This document shows positions 48,821 to 57,890 of a stretch of 64,000 nucleotides of DNA, in pieces. Each line of letters begins with the position of its first letter. The stretch's first letter is position 1. This DNA comes from Clostridia bacterium. GTDB taxonomy: Bacteria > Bacillota > Clostridia > Oscillospirales > CAG-272. Under the pieces are notes generated by a model. It saw nothing but the letters and a program-made list of their open reading frames with translations, did not search any database and was not told the DNA's origin. The position numbers were made by a program, and so were the translations under genes. The stretch lies in the NCBI GenBank assembly GCA_017428635.1, contig JAFRQK010000035.1, positions 21,343-85,342 of the forward strand. The letters run 5' to 3'.

Positions 48821-49516
48821 TTAAAATGTTTCGATAAATCTGAAAACGATACCGGACGACTTTTTCGCAGTCTCTTTGACGAACTCCGGATACGTATCCG
48901 GAGCGTCGCCGTCGGCGCTGTCGGAGATAGCGCGCACCACGCAGAACGGAACGTTGTTCGCGGTACAGACGTGACCGATCGCGGCGCCCTCCATCTCGCA
49001 CGCTACGGCTGAGAAAGCAGAGACGATCTCGGCTTTTCTCTTCGGGTCGCAGATGAACTGATCGCCGGACGCGATCGGACCGACGACGGTATTTATCCCC
49101 GCCTCGCGCGCGATCGCGGCGATCCGTTCGACCGTCTTTTCATCGGCGGGAATGTGAGCGCCCTCGACGCCGGGGATCGCCACCGCTCCGGGCGCGTCGC
49201 CTATCGCGGTCGTGTCGAAGTCGTGGTGGCATACGGACGACGAGACGGCGACGTCGCCGATCGACAGTTTGTCCGTCAGCGTGCCCGCCACGCCCGTGTT
49301 TATGATGAGATCGGGCAGAAAGCGGATAATCATCGCTTCCGCGCAGATAGCGGCCCACACTTTGCCGACTCCGCAGACGGCGAGTACGACGTCGCTTCTT
49401 CCGATCTTTCCGGTGACGTAATGAACGGAACCGACGGTCCCTTCTCTTTTGTGAGCCATCCGTTCTTTGATGAGTTCCGCTTCCGCCTTCATGGCGGCTA
49501 TTATTCCTATCTTCAT
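48821..49516 (-). CDS. mtnN: 5'-methylthioadenosine/S-adenosylhomocysteine nucleosidase
   Basis: The 231-residue enzyme releases adenine from MTA and SAH. Motifs: MKIGIIAAMKAEAELI, INTGVAGTL, CEMEGAAIGHVC (catalytic Glu) and RAISDSADGDAP. First gene of a three-gene operon. Confidence 0.96.
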   Translation of the reverse strand: MKIGIIAAMKAEAELIKERMAHKREGTVGSVHYVTGKIGRSDVVLAVCGVGKVWAAICAEAMIIRFLPDLIINTGVAGTLTDKLSIGDVAVSSSVCHHDFDTTAIGDAPGAVAIPGVEGAHIPADEKTVERIAAIAREAGINTVVGPIASGDQFICDPKRKAEIVSAFSAVACEMEGAAIGHVCTANNVPFCVVRAISDSADGDAPDTYPEFVKETAKKSSGIVFRFIETF

Positions 49517-49600
49517 ACCAAAAACTTTCCTTTATTCGTTACTGATTTATGATACCACGGTTTCCGCCCGGATGTCAATAACCGGGGAGCGGGGGTTTTG

Positions 49601-49629
49601 TTTACTTTTTCGCGCTTTTATGATATAAT
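49601..49629 (+). promoter_or_regulatory. Promoter of the MFS-like operon
   Basis: TTTACT (49601-49606), 17-nt spacer, TATAAT (49624-49629), with TG ahead of the -10. Confidence 0.75.
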
Positions 49630-49666
49630 CGGACGTGGGAAAAAGAGGAGAAGGAGGAGGATTTCT

Positions 49667-50728
49667 TTGAACAGAAAGATCGCCGGCGTCGGCGTCGGTT
49701 TCCTGTATTTCTACGTTCATTTCGTGACTGAGATCCTGTGCTTCTTCGTCCTTTCAAGATACGTAGGAACGAATACCGATTTTTGGGCGTACTATCTGTT
49801 TTTCGATATGCTCGCGTTCGTGCCACAGGGAGTAATCGGATACGTGAGCGACAGATTTCCTAAGATACCGTTCGGCGCCGTGGGGTTTGCTCTCATGGCT
49901 GCCGCGATCTTTATCCAGACGGCGGTCCCGAATCCTTACGTTTCGCTCGCCGTTTTGTGTATCGGCAACGCGTGTACCCACATAGACGGCGCGGAGGCGA
50001 CGCTCCGCACCTCGCGCGGGTCGCTTACCCCGAGCGCGATCTTTGTCTCGGGCGGAGCGTTCGGTATCCTGACGGGGCACCTCATTTCGATGGATCCGCT
50101 TCCGTGGTGGGTGTTCGTCCTGCTCGCGGCTTCCGCGGTTCCGTTCACGATCCTCGGCGAGATGTGCCGCAGAGATTCGGACAGAAAATCCCCCGTTCCG
50201 TGCGCGCCTTTTGACCTTGCGAAGAAGACGGCCGCGCCTGTCGGCGCGATCATTGCCATGGTCTTCATCATCGCCACGCGCGGATATATGGCTTACGGTA
50301 TTCCGATGTCGTGGAAGAACACGGTGTGGGAGACGATCGCCATACTCGCCGTGATGGGCGTCGGCAAGGCGCTCGGCGGAGTTTTCGCCGATCTGTTCGG
50401 CGCGAGGAAAGTCGCCGTTATCAGCGCCGCCGCCGCCCTTCCGTTTCTTCTGTTCGGCAACAAGCTGGTCGCAGTTTCGCTTTTCGGGGTCATGCTTTTC
50501 AGCATGACGATGTCCATAACTCTGGCGGCGCTCGTTTCCGTCCTCAAAAAGCGGCCGGGGCTCGCGTTCGGGCTGACGACCATCGGATTGTTTATCGGAA
50601 CTGCGCCGGTGTTCTTCTTTAAGTTCACATCGTTTGCGGCAAACTGTATTATGATCTCGGTTCTGACCGCCGTCTGCATTTTGCTGACGCTCGCGGTCAT
50701 GAGAAAGGACGGTGACCCGAATGAGTGA
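49667..50728 (+). CDS. MFS-like membrane protein
   Basis: The 353-residue protein has about ten membrane helices and a central loop (RRDSDRKSPVPCAP), like a short major-facilitator transporter. The start is TTG 49667 immediately after GGAGGAGG; no ATG is nearby. Followed by two small membrane proteins in overlap. Substrate unknown. Confidence 0.82.
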   Translation: MNRKIAGVGVGFLYFYVHFVTEILCFFVLSRYVGTNTDFWAYYLFFDMLAFVPQGVIGYVSDRFPKIPFGAVGFALMAAAIFIQTAVPNPYVSLAVLCIGNACTHIDGAEATLRTSRGSLTPSAIFVSGGAFGILTGHLISMDPLPWWVFVLLAASAVPFTILGEMCRRDSDRKSPVPCAPFDLAKKTAAPVGAIIAMVFIIATRGYMAYGIPMSWKNTVWETIAILAVMGVGKALGGVFADLFGARKVAVISAAAALPFLLFGNKLVAVSLFGVMLFSMTMSITLAALVSVLKKRPGLAFGLTTIGLFIGTAPVFFFKFTSFAANCIMISVLTAVCILLTLAVMRKDGDPNE

Positions 50729-50876
50729 TTTTTTCTGGTTTGCGGCTTTCGAATACGTTCGGATGAAAGCGGCTCCTCTGATCGCGACCGCCGTAATATT
50801 TATCGTTTTCACGGCGGTGACGACCGTTCTCGTTGCAAAATCTCTCAGGGAGCGTGACGGCGGTGGGGATAGCTGA
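50721..50876 (+). CDS. Small membrane protein of 51 residues
   Basis: ATG 50721 overlaps the MFS stop. The peptide has an N-terminal MSDFFWFAAFEYVRMK, one membrane helix (about residues 18-38) and a basic, Gly-rich tail. Coupling to the MFS gene and its clear helix support it being real. Confidence 0.65.
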   Translation: MSDFFWFAAFEYVRMKAAPLIATAVIFIVFTAVTTVLVAKSLRERDGGGDS

Positions 50877-51216
50877 ACTCCCGAAGGTGATGGCGTGGTG
50901 CCTCGCGCTTACTCTCCTGCTTGAGGTTTTCGCCGCCGCGGCGCTCGGACTGAGAAAGCGGGATCTTTTGTTCGTCGTTCTCGTGAACGTGATAACGAAT
51001 CCCGTTCTCGTGAGCGCGACGACGCTGATCTGCTGGTTTTACGGAATGCGGGCGTATTACGTCTCGCTCGCCGTCTTCGAGATCGCGGCGTTTTTCACCG
51101 AAGCTTTATTGTACAAATACGCGCTGAAACCTAAGTTAAACCCGTTTCTTTTGTCGCTCATCCTGAACGTGTTCTCCGCGATGATCGGAAACGTTATAAA
51201 CGGAATATTCTTCTGA
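50863..51216 (+). CDS. Membrane protein of 117 residues
   Basis: Four hydrophobic helices, ending at FSAMIGNVINGIFF. The GTG at 50863 is chosen because AGGGAG lies 10 bases before it; TTG 50833 and GTG 50854 are alternatives. Overlaps the 51-residue gene. No family recognised. Confidence 0.72.
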   Translation: MGIAELPKVMAWCLALTLLLEVFAAAALGLRKRDLLFVVLVNVITNPVLVSATTLICWFYGMRAYYVSLAVFEIAAFFTEALLYKYALKPKLNPFLLSLILNVFSAMIGNVINGIFF

Positions 51217-51229
51217 AGGAGGATTTAAA

Positions 51230-52207
51230 ATGAAAAGGATAGCTCTTTTCCTCGCGGCGCTGACGGTCGCCGCCGCCCTCGCGGTCGGCGTTTCTGCGGA
51301 CGTGTGGTATATCGAGCCCGAGCCCGACGTTATGATGGTGGGAAAGGACGGGATCGACGTTTTCAGCTATACGGGCGAAGAGGGAGACATTCACGTTGAC
51401 GCCGAGTTCGGGACGGTAGTTCAAATATCCGGGGCGGACTATGATGAAGATCCGCCCGCATGGGAATTGATGATCAAATTGCCCGACAGAGACGTGATAG
51501 GCAGGATTTCTTCCGAGGAGTATAACAAACTGCTTTCCTCCACGACGGAGATCACACCCGAATACGGTATCGGAGAGAAAGTGCCGGCGGTGACCTCGAC
51601 AGTTACCGGCGGCGACGCAAAATTCAGATACGGTCCCGATAATAATTTTGCGTATTCTTACAGATTCATCCCTATGTGGACGGTCATTAAATACGAGTAC
51701 GTATATAACGGGTGGGCTTATACGCAGTACGAAGGCGAAGGCGGATGGGTCTCTCTTGACTGGCTTGAAGAAGGCGTTCATACCGCTCCGCCTGACCCGG
51801 ATCCGATCCCCGACCCGGTTCCCGACCCGATCCCCGACCCGGTCCCGGATCCGGTCCCCGATCCGGACCCCGTTCCTGCCCCGGATCCTATTCCGGAGAC
51901 TACGGCCGAGCCTGTGACCGAGTCCGTCGAGACGAAAGAAGAGACCGGGACCGCCGCTCCCGTGCAGACGGAAACCGATCCGACGCAAACCTCGGGACCC
52001 GCTTCCGAGACGGAAAAAACGGATAAACCGGAGAAAAGATCCGGGCTGCCCTCGGTCGCGAAGACGACGATCTACTGCGTGATCGCCGCCGTTATCGTTT
52101 CAGCGGTCACTCTCGTTATCATCCTGATCGTCGTCAAAAAGGGAAGAAAACAGGCTGACGGCGGCGACGGGAACGAAGACGGGGACGACGGGAACGCCGA
52201 CGCTTGA
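51230..52207 (+). CDS. Secreted, membrane-anchored SH3-like protein with proline/aspartate stalk
   Basis: This 325-residue protein has a signal peptide (1-24, ending VSA). A beta domain (about 25-185) includes an SH3-like stretch AKFRYGPDNNFAYSYRF and GGWVSLDWLEE. A PDP-type tandem repeat (about 187-222), a Thr/Glu-rich region and a C-terminal membrane helix (about 280-304) with a basic, Asp-rich tail follow. Strong GAAGGAGG site; 13 bases after the preceding gene. Possible wall-binding or sensor protein. Confidence 0.82.
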   Translation: MKRIALFLAALTVAAALAVGVSADVWYIEPEPDVMMVGKDGIDVFSYTGEEGDIHVDAEFGTVVQISGADYDEDPPAWELMIKLPDRDVIGRISSEEYNKLLSSTTEITPEYGIGEKVPAVTSTVTGGDAKFRYGPDNNFAYSYRFIPMWTVIKYEYVYNGWAYTQYEGEGGWVSLDWLEEGVHTAPPDPDPIPDPVPDPIPDPVPDPVPDPDPVPAPDPIPETTAEPVTESVETKEETGTAAPVQTETDPTQTSGPASETEKTDKPEKRSGLPSVAKTTIYCVIAAVIVSAVTLVIILIVVKKGRKQADGGDGNEDGDDGNADA

Positions 52208-52232
52208 CACGGATCGCGGCAGGTGATAAAAT
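52204..52232 (+). promoter_or_regulatory. Promoter of asd
   Basis: TTGACA (52204-52209), 17-nt spacer, TAAAAT (52227-52232). The -35 box overlaps the stop codon of the SH3-like gene. Confidence 0.8.
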
Positions 52233-52274
52233 AGTCGTGTTTTTGATCAGTTTCCCTTCCCGGAGGTTATTCTC

Positions 52275-53354
52275 ATGGCAGACAAAATGAAAGTATGCGT
52301 GGTCGGAGCGACCGGCATGGTGGGGCAGAGATTCGTCACACTTCTCGACGGTCATCCGTATTTCGAAGTAACGGCGGTCGCAGCGAGCGCGCGGAGCGCG
52401 GGCAGCAGATACGGGGACGCCGTCGGGGGCCGCTGGAAGATGAAGACCGCGATCCCGGGCGGAGTGAGGGATCTGCCCGTTATCGACGCCGCGGATACGG
52501 ACGCGATAAAGGCGCGCGCCGATATGGTCTTCTGCGCCGTCAATATGAAAAAGGACGAGATCCTCGCCCTTGAAGAAAAATACGCGAGGGCGGAGCTCCC
52601 CGTCGTTTCGAACAACTCGGCGAACCGCTGGACGCCCGACGTTCCGATGGTCGTGCCGGAGATCAACCCCGGCCACCTCGAAGTCATTAAGGCGCAGAGA
52701 GCGCGTCTCGGCACGAAGCGCGGATTCATCGCCGTCAAACCGAACTGCTCGATCCAGAGTTACGTTCCGATGCTGACGCCTCTTCTGAAATACGGCGTCA
52801 AAGAGGTCGTCGCGACGACTTATCAGGCGATCTCCGGCGCGGGCAAGACGTTCTCCGACTGGCCCGAGATGATCGACAACGTGATTCCCTATATCGGCGG
52901 CGAGGAAGAGAAGAGCGAAAGAGAGCCGCTTCGTGTCTGGGGCAGGGTCGAAAACGGCGCGATCGTCCCCGCAGAGGCTCCGCTGATCACGACGCAGTGC
53001 ATCAGGGTCCCCGTTTCCGACGGACACACGGCCGCCGTTTTCGTGAACTTTGAAAACAAGCCGACAAAAGAGCAGATACTCAAAGACTGGGCGGAGTTCA
53101 GAGGACTTCCGCAGGAACTTGAACTTCCCTCCGCTCCGAAGAAGTTCATAACGTATTTTGAAGAAGACAACAGACCGCAGGCTAACCTCGACCGCGATCT
53201 TTACGGCGGCATGGGCGTCTCGGCCGGACGGCTCCGCGAGGACTCCCTCTTCGACTGGAAGTTCGTCGGTCTTTCACACAACACCCTCCGCGGAGCGGCG
53301 GGCGGCGGTTTGCTCACCGCAGAGCTCCTGTTCAGGACGGGGTGGCTTGACTGA
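52275..53354 (+). CDS. asd: Aspartate-semialdehyde dehydrogenase
   Basis: The 359-residue enzyme reduces aspartyl phosphate to the semialdehyde in lysine, threonine and methionine synthesis. It has NADP motif GATGMVGQRF, catalytic PNCSIQSY, TTYQAISGAGK and VPVSDGHTAAVFV. It matches the archaeal/fungal-type branch rather than the usual Gram-negative form. Monocistronic with a terminator at 53363-53383. Confidence 0.95.
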   Translation: MADKMKVCVVGATGMVGQRFVTLLDGHPYFEVTAVAASARSAGSRYGDAVGGRWKMKTAIPGGVRDLPVIDAADTDAIKARADMVFCAVNMKKDEILALEEKYARAELPVVSNNSANRWTPDVPMVVPEINPGHLEVIKAQRARLGTKRGFIAVKPNCSIQSYVPMLTPLLKYGVKEVVATTYQAISGAGKTFSDWPEMIDNVIPYIGGEEEKSEREPLRVWGRVENGAIVPAEAPLITTQCIRVPVSDGHTAAVFVNFENKPTKEQILKDWAEFRGLPQELELPSAPKKFITYFEEDNRPQANLDRDLYGGMGVSAGRLREDSLFDWKFVGLSHNTLRGAAGGGLLTAELLFRTGWLD

Positions 53355-53362
53355 AGTAAAAA

Positions 53363-53387
53363 AGGCTCGGTTTGACCGAGCCTTTTT
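53363..53387. terminator. Bidirectional terminator between asd and the TM1266 gene
   Basis: AGGCTCGGTttgACCGAGCCT stem with T runs on both strands. Confidence 0.92.
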
Positions 53388-53645
53388 TTATTCGTCACAA
53401 GACCATGAAGCAAACGAGGTTTTACAACTGATATCGTCCAGCTTGCCGATCTTTCCTGCGAGCGCGGAGATGACGTCCTGCGGGGCGTCGATCGCGATGC
53501 TGATAACGTGGATGCCTTTCTCTTTGTACGGGATCCCCATTCTTCCGATGATATAGTCACCGTACTCGTGAAGGACCTCGTTCAGTTTGTCGGCGGACCC
53601 TCTGTCCGATACTATGATACCTATAAGAGCGACTCTCGTTTCCAT
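53388..53645 (-). CDS. TM1266-family iron-only hydrogenase system regulator
   Basis: The 85-residue ACT-like protein (RVALIGIIVSDRGSADKLNEVLHEYGDYIIGRMGIP, VISIAIDAPQD) is normally found among HydE/F/G and [FeFe] hydrogenase genes, none of which are here. It may bind an effector and regulate hydrogenase assembly. Confidence 0.88.
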   Translation of the reverse strand: METRVALIGIIVSDRGSADKLNEVLHEYGDYIIGRMGIPYKEKGIHVISIAIDAPQDVISALAGKIGKLDDISCKTSFASWSCDE

Positions 53646-53682
53646 TTTACGTCCTCCGTATTTTACGCGCCTCAGCGCTTTT

Positions 53683-54750
53683 TTATTTTTTCATTGCGGA
53701 TGCGATAAGCCTGTCGATCAGCTCGCCGTACGGGATCCCGCCGTATTCCATCAGTTTAGGATACATGGATATCGGCGTGAAACCGGGCATCGTGTTGATC
53801 TCGTTGAAGATTAGTTCGTTATCTTCTGTCAGGAAGAAATCTACGCGCGACAGACCTCTGCAGCCGAGGATCCTGAATATCCGCGCGGCGGCATCTCTGA
53901 CTTCCTCTATGCTCGCGCTCTGTATCCTCGCGGGGATGAAGAACGACGATTCGTCGGTCACGTATTTCGTGTCGTAATCGTAGAAATCGCTCGATCCGAC
54001 GTCGATCTCGGCGGGGGCGGAGACGGTCAGGTTCCCGTCCTCTTCGAGAACGGCGACCTCGATCTCCTTGCCTCTGATACGCTCCTCGATAAGGATCTTA
54101 TCGTCTTCCGCAAACGCGGAATCGAGCGCAGCGGGAAGGTCCTCGCGGCTCTTCACGGCGGAGCATCCGACGGACGAGCCGGAGCGCGACGGTTTGACGA
54201 ACATCGGATAACCGATCTTTTCCTCCGCCGCTTTTATAACGGCGTTTCTGTCGTCGCGAGCGAACGCGGTGACGGCTTTCGCCTGACGCACCGTAGAGAA
54301 CAGACTGACGACCGCTTTGGTCAGCGCCTTGTCCATCGTGACGGCGCTCGCGGTGCATTCGCACCCGACGGTCGGGACGCCCATGACCTCGAGCATTCCC
54401 TGCAGTCTTCCGTCCTCGCCGAATCTTCCGTGCAGAACGGGGAAAACGGCGTCCAGGACGATCTGTTTCTTTTCACCCGAAGGCGAGACGGCGAACAAAC
54501 GCTTTTTGCCGAACGAGGGATCGACGACGATCCCGTCGAGCGACGCTTTGTCGGCGCACCACGAACCGTCCCTGATCGACTCGGGATCTCCGCCGTAGAC
54601 GAAGAACTCCCCGTCCTTCGTTATGCCTATGCGGACGACGTCGTATTTTTCGGGGTCGACGTGCGACAGCACGGCGTACGCCGACGAGAGCGATATTTCG
54701 TATTCGGACGATTTCCCTCCGAAGAGGACGCCGAGTTTGATCTTTTCCAC
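53683..54750 (-). CDS. ddl: D-alanine--D-alanine ligase
   Basis: The 355-residue ATP-grasp enzyme makes the D-Ala-D-Ala dipeptide for peptidoglycan. Motifs: GVLFGGKSSEYEISLSSA, HGRFGEDG, EIEVAVLE, CRGLSRVDFF and FNEINTMPGFTPISMYP. 2 bases before the cimA stop (same operon). Confidence 0.95.
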   Translation of the reverse strand: MEKIKLGVLFGGKSSEYEISLSSAYAVLSHVDPEKYDVVRIGITKDGEFFVYGGDPESIRDGSWCADKASLDGIVVDPSFGKKRLFAVSPSGEKKQIVLDAVFPVLHGRFGEDGRLQGMLEVMGVPTVGCECTASAVTMDKALTKAVVSLFSTVRQAKAVTAFARDDRNAVIKAAEEKIGYPMFVKPSRSGSSVGCSAVKSREDLPAALDSAFAEDDKILIEERIRGKEIEVAVLEEDGNLTVSAPAEIDVGSSDFYDYDTKYVTDESSFFIPARIQSASIEEVRDAAARIFRILGCRGLSRVDFFLTEDNELIFNEINTMPGFTPISMYPKLMEYGGIPYGELIDRLIASAMKK

Positions 54751-54752
54751 AG

Positions 54753-56351
54753 TCAGACCTCCGTATGCGGCGCGGGCGCGCTTTTAGTGACGTGCGTGAG
54801 CATATACTCCACTGAGTCGCGAAGCGCCTGCCAGCTCGCGTTGATTATGTCGGTCGAAACGCCGACGGTCCGCCAGACGGTCACTCCGTCCGTCGACTCG
54901 ATAAGAACGCGGACGGCCGCCGCCGTCGCGCCGGAGTCGATGACGCGGACGCGGTAGTCGGTAAGTTTCATCCCGCCGACCTCGGGGTAAAAGCGCGTGA
55001 GCGCGCGGCGAAGGGCGCGGTCCATCGCGTTGACGGGACCGTTTCCTTCCGCGGCGGCGATCTCTTCCGAACCGCCGACGGCGATCTTTATCATCGCCGA
55101 ACTCTTCATCAGTTCGTCCCCGTCAGGGGTGTCTTTCGCGTCCTCGGCGATGACCTTGAACGCGAGCAGATCGAAGTGCGAGACGCGCTCGCCCGCGATC
55201 CCGTCGACGAGAAGCGAGAGGGAACCCTCCGCCTGTTCGTAAACGTAACCGAGCTTCTCACGCTCGCGCAGGACTTTAACGGCTTCTGCGACCCTCGGGT
55301 CGTCCTTTTCGAGTCCTCCGAGCGGCGACAGAGCGCCGATCTTGTCCGTGACCGCGGCGCGGCCTGAAAGCTCGCTGATGACGGTGTTTCTCAGATTCCC
55401 GACGGATGCGGGATCGACGTGCTCGAACGAGCGCGGATCTTTCCTGATCCCGTCGATGTGCGCGCCCGCCTTGTGGGTGAACGCGTACGCGCCGACGAAC
55501 GGTTCCGATTCGTCGAACGTGAGGTTCGCGATCTCGCTGACGTATTTCGCCGTCGACGTTATTCTTTTTATGTTGTCCTTCACGCAGTCGAAACCGAGTT
55601 TCAGCTGCAGAAGAGGGATGAGCGTGTTGAGGTTGGCGTTTCCGCACCTCTCTCCGATCCCCGAGACCGTTCCCTGAACGTGGGCGGCTCCGGACAGGAC
55701 CGCGGAGACGGAACAGGAGACCGCCATGCCGAGGTCGTTGTGCGCGTGGATGCCGACGGCGGGAAACTCGCGGCGGACGCGTTCGGTCGCCATTCCGACA
55801 ACGTCGGGAAGCATTCCGCCGTTCGTGTCGCAAAGAACGAGCGTCGACGCCCCCGCCTCGTGTGCGGCGGCGAGGACTTCCAGCGCGTAGGACGGATTGT
55901 CCGAATAGCCGTCGAAGAAGTGTTCCGCGTCGAACACGACTTCCTTGCCCGCCTCGCACAGGAAGCGAACGGAGTCTTTTATCATTCTTATGTTTTCTTC
56001 GGGCGTCGTCCTCAGGACTTCCTTTACGTGATAAAGGGAACTTTTTCCGAATACCGCGGCGACGGGGACGGGCGCCGCGGCGCTGTCCCGCAGGATATCG
56101 CTGTCTTCGGCTCTCACCCCGGGATGAACGGTCGGAGTGAAGACGGAGAGTTTCGCGTTTTCGAGTTCAAGACCGCCGAGCGATCGGAAAAACTCTTTTC
56201 CCGCTTCGTCCGCGACCATACCCGCCTCGATATATGATATGCCGAGCCGGTCGAGCGCGCGAATCACGTTCAGTTTGTCCTCCGGTGAGAACGAGACTCC
56301 GGCGCCCTGCGCGCCGTCGCGCAAGGTCGTGTCGTATATCTCTATTTTCAC
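54753..56351 (-). CDS. cimA: (R)-citramalate synthase
   Basis: The 532-residue protein condenses acetyl-CoA and pyruvate to citramalate, the threonine-independent route to isoleucine. TIM barrel with YDTTLRDGAQG, HAHNDLGMAV and GIGERCGNANL, then a LeuA-type regulatory domain. Start overlaps leuA stop (ATGA). Homology favours CimA over 2-isopropylmalate synthase; the sequence alone cannot exclude homocitrate synthase. Confidence 0.9.
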   Translation of the reverse strand: MKIEIYDTTLRDGAQGAGVSFSPEDKLNVIRALDRLGISYIEAGMVADEAGKEFFRSLGGLELENAKLSVFTPTVHPGVRAEDSDILRDSAAAPVPVAAVFGKSSLYHVKEVLRTTPEENIRMIKDSVRFLCEAGKEVVFDAEHFFDGYSDNPSYALEVLAAAHEAGASTLVLCDTNGGMLPDVVGMATERVRREFPAVGIHAHNDLGMAVSCSVSAVLSGAAHVQGTVSGIGERCGNANLNTLIPLLQLKLGFDCVKDNIKRITSTAKYVSEIANLTFDESEPFVGAYAFTHKAGAHIDGIRKDPRSFEHVDPASVGNLRNTVISELSGRAAVTDKIGALSPLGGLEKDDPRVAEAVKVLREREKLGYVYEQAEGSLSLLVDGIAGERVSHFDLLAFKVIAEDAKDTPDGDELMKSSAMIKIAVGGSEEIAAAEGNGPVNAMDRALRRALTRFYPEVGGMKLTDYRVRVIDSGATAAAVRVLIESTDGVTVWRTVGVSTDIINASWQALRDSVEYMLTHVTKSAPAPHTEV

Positions 56352-57886
56352 TGTCCCTCGCCTTTCTCCTCAGCGGCGGCGATGAGTTTGTTCATCGCGT
56401 TGAGGTACGCCTTGATCGACGCTTTGATGATATCGGTCGACACGCCGCGGCCCGTAAAGACGGCTTCTCCCGAGCGTATCCTGACTTTCGCCTCGCCGAG
56501 CGCGTCCGCGCCCTCGGTAACGGCGGTTATGCCGTACGAAAGCAGGTCGACGTCTCCGCCGCCCGTGAACGGAGCGGCGATCTTGTTGACCGCGTTGAAA
56601 CTCGCGTCGACCGGTCCGTCTCCGGGCGCCGCCTCGGTGAACAGATCGTCTCCCGCGGACAGCGTTATGAGCGCCATCGACTTTATTTTGTTTCCGGACT
56701 GGATCTGGAAAGACGATATCCTGAATTTGCCTTCCAGCCCGTCGAGGTATTCGCTTATGATCGCTCTCACGTCTTCGTCGGTGAGGGCGCTTTTCTTTTC
56801 CGCTATCTCTTTGAAACGCGAGAACGTCGCTCTGATCGCCTCTTCGCCGAGATCGTATCCGAGCGCGCGGGCCCGCTCCGCGAACGCGTGGCGGCCGGAG
56901 AGTTTTCCGAGCGTGATCGTGCTTTCGTCGACCCCCACGTCGCGCGGGTCGATTATCTCGTAAGTCTGTCTGTCGTTGATGATACCGTGCTGATGAATGC
57001 CGCTGGCGTGGTTGAACGCGTTGGAGCCGACGACCGCTTTGTTCGGGGCGGGACGGATCCCGGTCACGTCGGAGACGAAACGGCTGGCGGACGTAATTTC
57101 TCTGGTCACGATACCGTGGGAGAGACCCGCTTCTTTTCCTCTCATGGTCAGGATCATCGCGATCTCTTCAAGCGCGGCGTTGCCGGCTCTCTCGCCGATC
57201 CCGTTGACCGTGCACTCGACCTGATCGGCGCCGGCGTAAACCGCCGCCACGGAATTCGCGACCGCGAGCCCGAGGTCGTTGTGACAGTGGACCGACCACG
57301 TAACGTTTCCGGAACCGGAGACGTTTTCCTTGAGGTACGTAATAAGGGCGGCGAACTCCTCCGGCACGGCATAGCCCACCGTGTCGGGAACGTTGACGAC
57401 CGTCGCTCCGGAGCGGATCGCTTCCGAATATACTTTTGAAAGAAATTCCCGGTCCGTACGCGTCGCGTCCTCGGCGGAGAACTGGACCTCCGCGCCGAAC
57501 GTCGCGGCGTATGAGACGGAATTCTTCACCGCCTCGAGCGCTTCCTCGCGCGTGATGCCGAGCTTCTTTTCAAGATGGATATCGCTCGTAGCGATGAACA
57601 CGTGGATACGCGGCTTTTTCGCCCCTTTGAGCGCGTCTGCGGCGATCCTGACGTCCGATTCGTTCGCCCGCGCGAGCGCGCAGACGACGGTTCCCGACTC
57701 CGCCGCGATGCGGGAAGTCGCCTCGAAGTCGCCCTTGGAGGAAGCGGGGAATCCCGCCTCGATCACGTCGACGCCCAGTTTTTCAAGGCGGCGCGCGATA
57801 TCGATCTTTCGCTCGACGCCGAGGTGGACTCCCGGCGTCTGCTCTCCGTCGCGCAGAGTTGTGTCCAAAAACCTGATCTTTCTCAT
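56348..57886 (-). CDS. leuA: 2-isopropylmalate synthase
   Basis: The 512-residue enzyme makes 2-isopropylmalate for leucine. FLDTTLRDGEQTPGV, VHCHNDLGLAVAN, GIGERAGNA and a C-terminal LeuA dimer/leucine-binding domain. ATG 57886 follows GAGAGGAAT at about 9 bases; upstream in-frame codons lie in prmC sequence. 4 bases after prmC. Confidence 0.94.
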   Translation of the reverse strand: MRKIRFLDTTLRDGEQTPGVHLGVERKIDIARRLEKLGVDVIEAGFPASSKGDFEATSRIAAESGTVVCALARANESDVRIAADALKGAKKPRIHVFIATSDIHLEKKLGITREEALEAVKNSVSYAATFGAEVQFSAEDATRTDREFLSKVYSEAIRSGATVVNVPDTVGYAVPEEFAALITYLKENVSGSGNVTWSVHCHNDLGLAVANSVAAVYAGADQVECTVNGIGERAGNAALEEIAMILTMRGKEAGLSHGIVTREITSASRFVSDVTGIRPAPNKAVVGSNAFNHASGIHQHGIINDRQTYEIIDPRDVGVDESTITLGKLSGRHAFAERARALGYDLGEEAIRATFSRFKEIAEKKSALTDEDVRAIISEYLDGLEGKFRISSFQIQSGNKIKSMALITLSAGDDLFTEAAPGDGPVDASFNAVNKIAAPFTGGGDVDLLSYGITAVTEGADALGEAKVRIRSGEAVFTGRGVSTDIIKASIKAYLNAMNKLIAAAEEKGEGQ

Positions 57887-57890
57887 TCTA

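Noticed and set aside
51780-51900. Tandem DNA repeat (PDP codons) as a possible variable-number repeat locus
   Set aside because: It is a coding stalk of short, imperfect units with different codons, so it needs no separate explanation, though strain length variation is possible.
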